The notes beneath the pieces are model-generated. The model was given only the letters and a program-made list of their open reading frames with translations, had not been told where the DNA came from and did not search any database. From positions 1-8,947 of the forward strand of contig CALBPH010000687.1 in NCBI GenBank assembly GCA_937899365.1: a stretch of DNA of 8,947 nt. The letters run 5' to 3'. Below are positions 5,613 to 8,947 of the stretch, piece after piece. The stretch comes from an uncultured Leptolyngbya sp. Its GTDB lineage: Bacteria > Cyanobacteriota > Cyanobacteriia > Phormidesmidales > Phormidesmidaceae. Both the position numbers and the translations under genes were made by a program. Position 1 is the first letter of the stretch; every line of letters begins with the position of its first letter.

Positions 5613-6902
5613 GTGAAAAGAGTTCTTTCGATTATTCTCGGCGGTGGTGCTGGCACTCGCCGCTACCCATTAACCAAATTTCGTGCAAAGCCCGCAGTTC
5701 CCCTGGCCGGTAAATATCGACTGATTGATATTCCAGTTAGTAACTGTATCAACTCTGAAATTCTCAAGATCTACGTCCTCACGCAGTTTAATTCAGCGTC
5801 GCTCAATCGCCATATCACTCGCGCCTACAACTTTTCTCAATTTAGTGATGGCTTTGTCGAAGTGCTGGCTGCCCAGCAAACCCCAGAGAGCCCTAGCTGG
5901 TTCCAGGGCACTGCCGATGCGGTTCGTAAGTACCTGTGGCTGTTTGAAAGCTGGGATGTGGATGACGTCATCATCCTCTCAGGCGATCACCTCTACCGCA
6001 TGGACTATCGGCTATTTGTGGAGCGTCACCGCAGTACGGGGGCTGATGTCACGCTGTCGGTGGTTCCCGTGGGTTACAAAGTTGCCCCTAGCTTTGGTCT
6101 GATGAAAATTGACACCTCCGGTCGGGTGGTTGACTTCTATGAAAAGCCTAAGGGTGATGCCCTTGAAGGCATGAAGGTGGACACCACCACCCTGGGGCTT
6201 GATGCTGGACAGGCCAAGGAAAAGCCGTTTATTGCTTCCATGGGCATTTACGTCTTTAAGAAGCAGGCTCTGATTGACCTACTGCGACGGTCTCCTGAGC
6301 AAACTGACTTTGGTAAGGAGATTATTCCTGGCTCTGCCCGTGACTACAATGTTCAGGCCTATCTCTTTGATGGTTACTGGGAAGATATTGGAACCATTGA
6401 GGCATTTTTCAATTCCAACCTGGCCCTGACCGAGCAGCCCCATCCGCCCTTTAGTTTCTACGACGAAGACGCACCGATTTATACCAGGGCTCGCTATCTT
6501 CCCCCCAGTAAAGTGCTCGATTGTAAAATCACCCAATCGATTGTGGGCGATGGCTGTATCCTCAAGCAGTGCAACATTACCCGCACCGTCATTGGACTAC
6601 GCCAGCGCATTGGTGCCAACTGCGAGATTGAAAATGCTCTACTGATGGGCTCTGACTACTACGAGTCTGCGAATGAGAGTATCCAGCACCTGACCCGTGG
6701 CAAAGTGCCCGTGGGTATCGGTGAGGGCACTGTAATTAAGCAGGCCATTGTGGATAAAAATGCTCGCATTGGTCGCAATGTGAAAATCGTCAATAAGGAA
6801 AACATTCAGGAAGCTGAACGGGAAGACCTCGGTTTCTACATCCGTAGCGGCATCGTCGTTGTTCTGAAAAATGCAGTGATTCCTGACGGCATGATTATTT
6901 AA
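5613..6902 (+). CDS. glgC: Glucose-1-phosphate adenylyltransferase (ADP-glucose pyrophosphorylase)
   Basis: This enzyme makes ADP-glucose from ATP and glucose-1-phosphate, the committed step of glycogen synthesis, as a cytoplasmic homotetramer. At 429 residues it is the usual cyanobacterial length. The N-terminal nucleotidyltransferase domain shows GGGAGTR (10-16), RAKPAVPLAGKYRLIDIPVSN (24-44), FQGTADAVR (97-105), SGDHLYRMDY with catalytic Asp125, and FYEKPKG with Lys178 for glucose-1-phosphate. The C-terminal left-handed beta-helix carries Lys382 (DKNARIG) and Lys419 (VLKNAV), the 3-phosphoglycerate activator sites of the Anabaena enzyme. Arg294 (TRAR) is the residue linked there to phosphate inhibition. 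Activation by 3-PGA and inhibition by Pi are therefore expected. Oddly, residue 17 is Arg where the family motif GTRL has Leu. Translation starts at GTG; an in-frame TGA 12 bases upstream excludes a longer form, and the ribosome binding site is weak. A strong terminator follows. Confidence 0.97.
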   Translation: MKRVLSIILGGGAGTRRYPLTKFRAKPAVPLAGKYRLIDIPVSNCINSEILKIYVLTQFNSASLNRHITRAYNFSQFSDGFVEVLAAQQTPESPSWFQGTADAVRKYLWLFESWDVDDVIILSGDHLYRMDYRLFVERHRSTGADVTLSVVPVGYKVAPSFGLMKIDTSGRVVDFYEKPKGDALEGMKVDTTTLGLDAGQAKEKPFIASMGIYVFKKQALIDLLRRSPEQTDFGKEIIPGSARDYNVQAYLFDGYWEDIGTIEAFFNSNLALTEQPHPPFSFYDEDAPIYTRARYLPPSKVLDCKITQSIVGDGCILKQCNITRTVIGLRQRIGANCEIENALLMGSDYYESANESIQHLTRGKVPVGIGEGTVIKQAIVDKNARIGRNVKIVNKENIQEAEREDLGFYIRSGIVVVLKNAVIPDGMII

Positions 6903-6961
6903 GCTCTCTGGCGTAATCCAGTAGGGTGGGCACTGCCCCCAACTCATAAACATTCCGACCA

Positions 6962-6994
6962 ACAAAAGGGCTCCTTTTCTAGGAGCCCTTTTGT
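6962..6994 (+). terminator. Rho-independent terminator of glgC
   Basis: ACAAAAGGGCTCCT (6962-6975) and AGGAGCCCTTTTGT (6981-6994) are exact reverse complements around a five-base TTTCT loop. The stem is 14 bp, GC-rich near the loop and ends in TTTT. It lies 59 bases after the glgC stop. Its AAAA on the left arm means it could also stop minus-strand transcription. A small GGGCA/TGCCC dyad lies just before it (6928-6938). Confidence 0.85.
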
Positions 6995-7100
6995 CATAAA
7001 TGTCGTTATCCAATCTTGGGTTTATTCTGGTGGTAGTGTGCTCGGGCGGTTCACCCTGTGCCAGGCGCTACCTTTTTTATTCAAGGCTCAACGTTGTTAT

Positions 7101-8327
7101 ATGGATTTTCGCGAAAGTCTCACAATGGCGGTTAAAACCCTGACTGCCAGCAAGCTTCGCAGCAGCCTAACCATGTTGGGCATCATCATCGGTAATGCGT
7201 CGGTTATTTCTATGGTGGGTCTTGGGGAAGGGGGACGTCGCTATATTAATGAGCAGCTCCAGAGTCTGGGGCCCAATATTTTGTTTATTGTGCCGGGGAA
7301 CCGAGAGACTCGTCGGCTGGGCGGTTTAGAACTTGCTCGTAACCTAGTGCTGGCCGATGCAGAGGCCATTGCCGAACAGGTGCCCTCGGTGATTGATGTC
7401 GCGGCTGAAAATACAACTCCGGGGCTGATTTCATTTTTTAACCGGAATGCCAATGCCAGTGTGATTGGTACCAATCCGGCGTTTATCACTGTTCGTAATT
7501 TCACTATGGACCAGGGGCGGTTTATTTCTGATCTGGACCTGCAGCGCACCAGTGCCGTTGCGGTGCTGGGAAATTCCTTGGCTGAGCGTCTGTTTGAGGA
7601 TCAGGTGGCCCTGGGGCAGTCCTTACGCATCAACAACATTGCCTTTGAAGTGGTGGGGGTGTTAGAACTCCAGGGATCTAACCTAGGGGTTAACTACGAC
7701 GATGCGGTGATTATTCCCATCACCACCCAGGCAAGTCGGATTGTGGGGCGGACCTCTCCCTACGGAATTGAGGTGAGCTTTATTTCGGCAACGGCTCGCA
7801 ATGCTGACAGTATGCAAACGGCGGAATTTCAGATTACCAACCTGTTGCGTCTGCGCCACGGCATTGTTGATCCTGACGAGGATGATTTCTTTATCCAAAA
7901 CCAGGATACGCTGCTTTCCATTGCCGATACGATTACTAGCGCCCTGACGCTGATGCTGGCTGCGATCGCAAGCATCTCTCTCTTGGTCGGCGGCATCGGC
8001 ATCATGAATATCATGCTGGTATCCGTGCGTGAACGCACCCAGGAAATCGGCCTACGCAAAGCGGTCGGAGCCTCCCGTAACGATATTCTGATCCAGTTTT
8101 TAATTGAGGCGATTATTCTATCCGCCGCTGGCGGTGCCATCGGCACGCTGCTGGGTATTAGCGGCACTGGTCTGCTCAGTTTGCTCACCCCCTTTGAAGC
8201 CTCCGCCTCAGTCAGTGTTATTGTCATCGCCGTGGGTATCTCCGGTAGCATCGGGCTATTTTTTGGCGTTATCCCGGCCCGCCAAGCTGCCAAATTAGAT
8301 CCGATTGTGGCCCTCAGAAGCATTTAG
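7101..8327 (+). CDS. ABC transporter permease, MacB/FtsX type
   Basis: The 408-residue inner-membrane subunit belongs to the type VII (MacB/LolCE/FtsX) ABC systems, which move substrates out of the periplasm or inner membrane by a mechanical stroke. The layout fits the family: one helix near the N-terminus (about 22-44, SSLTMLGIIIGNASVISMVG), a periplasmic MacB-type domain (about 45-280), then three helices (about 281-308, 331-362, 370-392). The FtsX signature GIMNIMLVSVRERTQEIGLRKAVGA (300-324) and the end PARQAAKLDPIVALRSI are typical. The frame is open from 7038, but MDFRESLTMAVKTLTASKLR is the conserved family start, so I use the ATG at 7101, although AAGG is 14 bases away and is a poor ribosome binding site. 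It is the first gene of a unit with the ATPase 10 bases downstream. The substrate cannot be told; antibiotics, peptides, lipids and lipoproteins are all known for the family. Confidence 0.92.
   Translation: MDFRESLTMAVKTLTASKLRSSLTMLGIIIGNASVISMVGLGEGGRRYINEQLQSLGPNILFIVPGNRETRRLGGLELARNLVLADAEAIAEQVPSVIDVAAENTTPGLISFFNRNANASVIGTNPAFITVRNFTMDQGRFISDLDLQRTSAVAVLGNSLAERLFEDQVALGQSLRINNIAFEVVGVLELQGSNLGVNYDDAVIIPITTQASRIVGRTSPYGIEVSFISATARNADSMQTAEFQITNLLRLRHGIVDPDEDDFFIQNQDTLLSIADTITSALTLMLAAIASISLLVGGIGIMNIMLVSVRERTQEIGLRKAVGASRNDILIQFLIEAIILSAAGGAIGTLLGISGTGLLSLLTPFEASASVSVIVIAVGISGSIGLFFGVIPARQAAKLDPIVALRSI
7962..7969. repeat. HIP1 octamer GCGATCGC
   Basis: Third copy in the window, inside the permease gene in the codons of the second membrane helix. 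Confidence 0.85.
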
Positions 8328-8330
8328 GAA
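8326..8330 (+). promoter_or_regulatory. Ribosome binding site of the ATPase, overlapping the permease stop
   Basis: AGGAA shares its first two bases with the TAG stop of the permease and lies seven bases before the ATG at 8338. This arrangement suggests translational coupling of the two subunits. Confidence 0.55.
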
Positions 8331-8337
8331 CGTACCC

Positions 8338-8947
8338 ATGCCCACCCTCATCAACCTCAGCCACATTTCCAAACTCTATGGCAGCGGCAACACCGAAGTA
8401 AAAGCGCTGTGGGATGTCAGTCTGACCATTGACCAGGGAGATTATTGCTCAATTATGGGTCCTTCGGGGTCAGGCAAGTCCACGGCCATGAATGTGATTG
8501 GCTGTTTGGACCGCCCCACCGAGGGTCACTATTTCTTTGATGGTCAAGATGTGGCCCAGTTAGACGACGATACCCTAGCCGCCATTCGCAATCGCAAAAT
8601 TGGATTTGTATTTCAACAGTTTCATCTGCTGCCCCAGCTAAGTGCCCTGGATAATGTCGCGTTGCCCATGGTGTATGGAGGAGTGGCCGCCGCCGAACGT
8701 CGAGAACGGGCGGCAGCGGCCCTACAGCGGGTGGGGCTGGGGAATCGACTGATGAACAAACCCAGCCAGCTATCGGGGGGGCAACAACAGCGAGTGGCCA
8801 TTGCTCGAGCCATTGTGAATCGGCCGCTGCTGCTGCTGGCCGACGAACCGACCGGTGCCCTGGATACCACCACCACCGAAGAGGTCATGGCGATTTTTGC
8901 TGAGCTAAACCAGGGGGGCATTACGGTTGTCATGGTTACCCATGAAC
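8338..8947 (+). CDS. ABC transporter ATP-binding protein, MacB/LolD type (cut by window edge)
   Basis: The frame is open for 203 codons to the right edge, and only the last few tens of residues should be missing. It is the cytoplasmic ATPase partner of the preceding permease. Visible motifs in order: Walker A GPSGSGKS (41-48), Q-loop VFQQFHLLP with Gln93, signature LSGGQQQRVAIARA (145-158), Walker B LLLLADEP (164-171) with catalytic Glu170, D-loop GALD (173-176), and the H-loop THE with His202 at the edge. MGPSGSGKST, a 'CLDRPTEG' segment (56-63) and LADEPTGALD are typical of the MacB/LolD/DevA group. All motifs needed for ATP hydrolysis are intact. The ATG at 8338 is ten bases after the permease stop, with AGGAA before it. 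A periplasmic adaptor gene (HlyD/MacA type) often lies beside such pairs, but none is upstream here; it may be beyond the right edge. Confidence 0.95.
   Translation, partial: MPTLINLSHISKLYGSGNTEVKALWDVSLTIDQGDYCSIMGPSGSGKSTAMNVIGCLDRPTEGHYFFDGQDVAQLDDDTLAAIRNRKIGFVFQQFHLLPQLSALDNVALPMVYGGVAAAERRERAAAALQRVGLGNRLMNKPSQLSGGQQQRVAIARAIVNRPLLLLADEPTGALDTTTTEEVMAIFAELNQGGITVVMVTHE

Noticed and set aside
6639..7013. A 124-codon minus-strand ORF overlapping the end of glgC
   Set aside because: Its beginning runs through the glgC terminator hairpin and the rest is antisense to conserved glgC codons.
7038..7100. A 21-residue N-terminal extension of the ABC permease
   Set aside because: The conserved family start is MDF(R/W)ESL at 7101; the extension (MLGRFTLCQALPFLFKAQRC) has no family match.
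7829..8323. A 164-codon minus-strand ORF
   Set aside because: It lies wholly inside the permease gene, has no recognisable domain and has the composition expected of an antisense shadow of membrane-helix codons.
1..8947. CRISPR array, prophage, insertion sequence, toxin-antitoxin or defence genes
   Set aside because: No spaced direct repeats, transposase, integrase, attachment site or defence-type domains were seen on either strand.

Overview
This window looks like ordinary chromosome of a cyanobacterium. Three copies of the HIP1 octamer GCGATCGC lie inside genes. The IlvC, GatA and GlgC proteins are all of cyanobacterial type, and GlgC carries the two activator-site lysines at the same residue numbers (382 and 419) as the Anabaena enzyme. 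I cannot name a genus. The genes share a similar codon style, and I saw no insertion sequence, phage gene, CRISPR array, tRNA or rRNA.

Left part, minus strand (1-3388). A secreted protein of unknown function runs off the left edge, with its N-terminus at 436. It is followed by ilvC (743-1738, ketol-acid reductoisomerase of branched-chain amino acid synthesis) and gatA (1943-3388, subunit A of the Asp-tRNA(Asn)/Glu-tRNA(Gln) amidotransferase). All three are read leftwards. Just past ilvC there is a U-tailed composite hairpin terminator, directly joined to a perfect 38-bp palindrome. The 204-bp gap between gatA and ilvC holds a GC-rich hairpin in the ilvC leader.

Middle, plus strand (3389-6902). 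A divergent gap of 467 bp holds a possible gatA promoter and a doubtful 64-codon ORF. Next comes a membrane-anchored serine hydrolase (3856-5208). It has the SxxK, SNN and KTG motifs of the class A beta-lactamase/PBP fold but no recognisable deacylating Glu. Two tandem hairpins follow it, then a 404-bp gap with two inverted repeats, then glgC (5613-6902, ADP-glucose pyrophosphorylase, glycogen synthesis). A strong 14-bp hairpin terminator ends glgC.

Right part, plus strand (7101-8947). A MacB/FtsX-type ABC permease is followed after 10 bp by its ATPase, which is cut by the right edge after the H-loop. They form a tight two-gene unit for an exporter or lipoprotein-type transporter of unknown substrate.

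The genes do not form one pathway. They are separate housekeeping units plus one envelope enzyme and one transporter. I found no convincing undescribed system. The points most worth a second look are the serine hydrolase lacking a Glu166 equivalent, the 38-bp palindrome beside the ilvC terminator, an arginine in the normally GTRL nucleotide-binding motif of GlgC, and the inverted repeats upstream of glgC.
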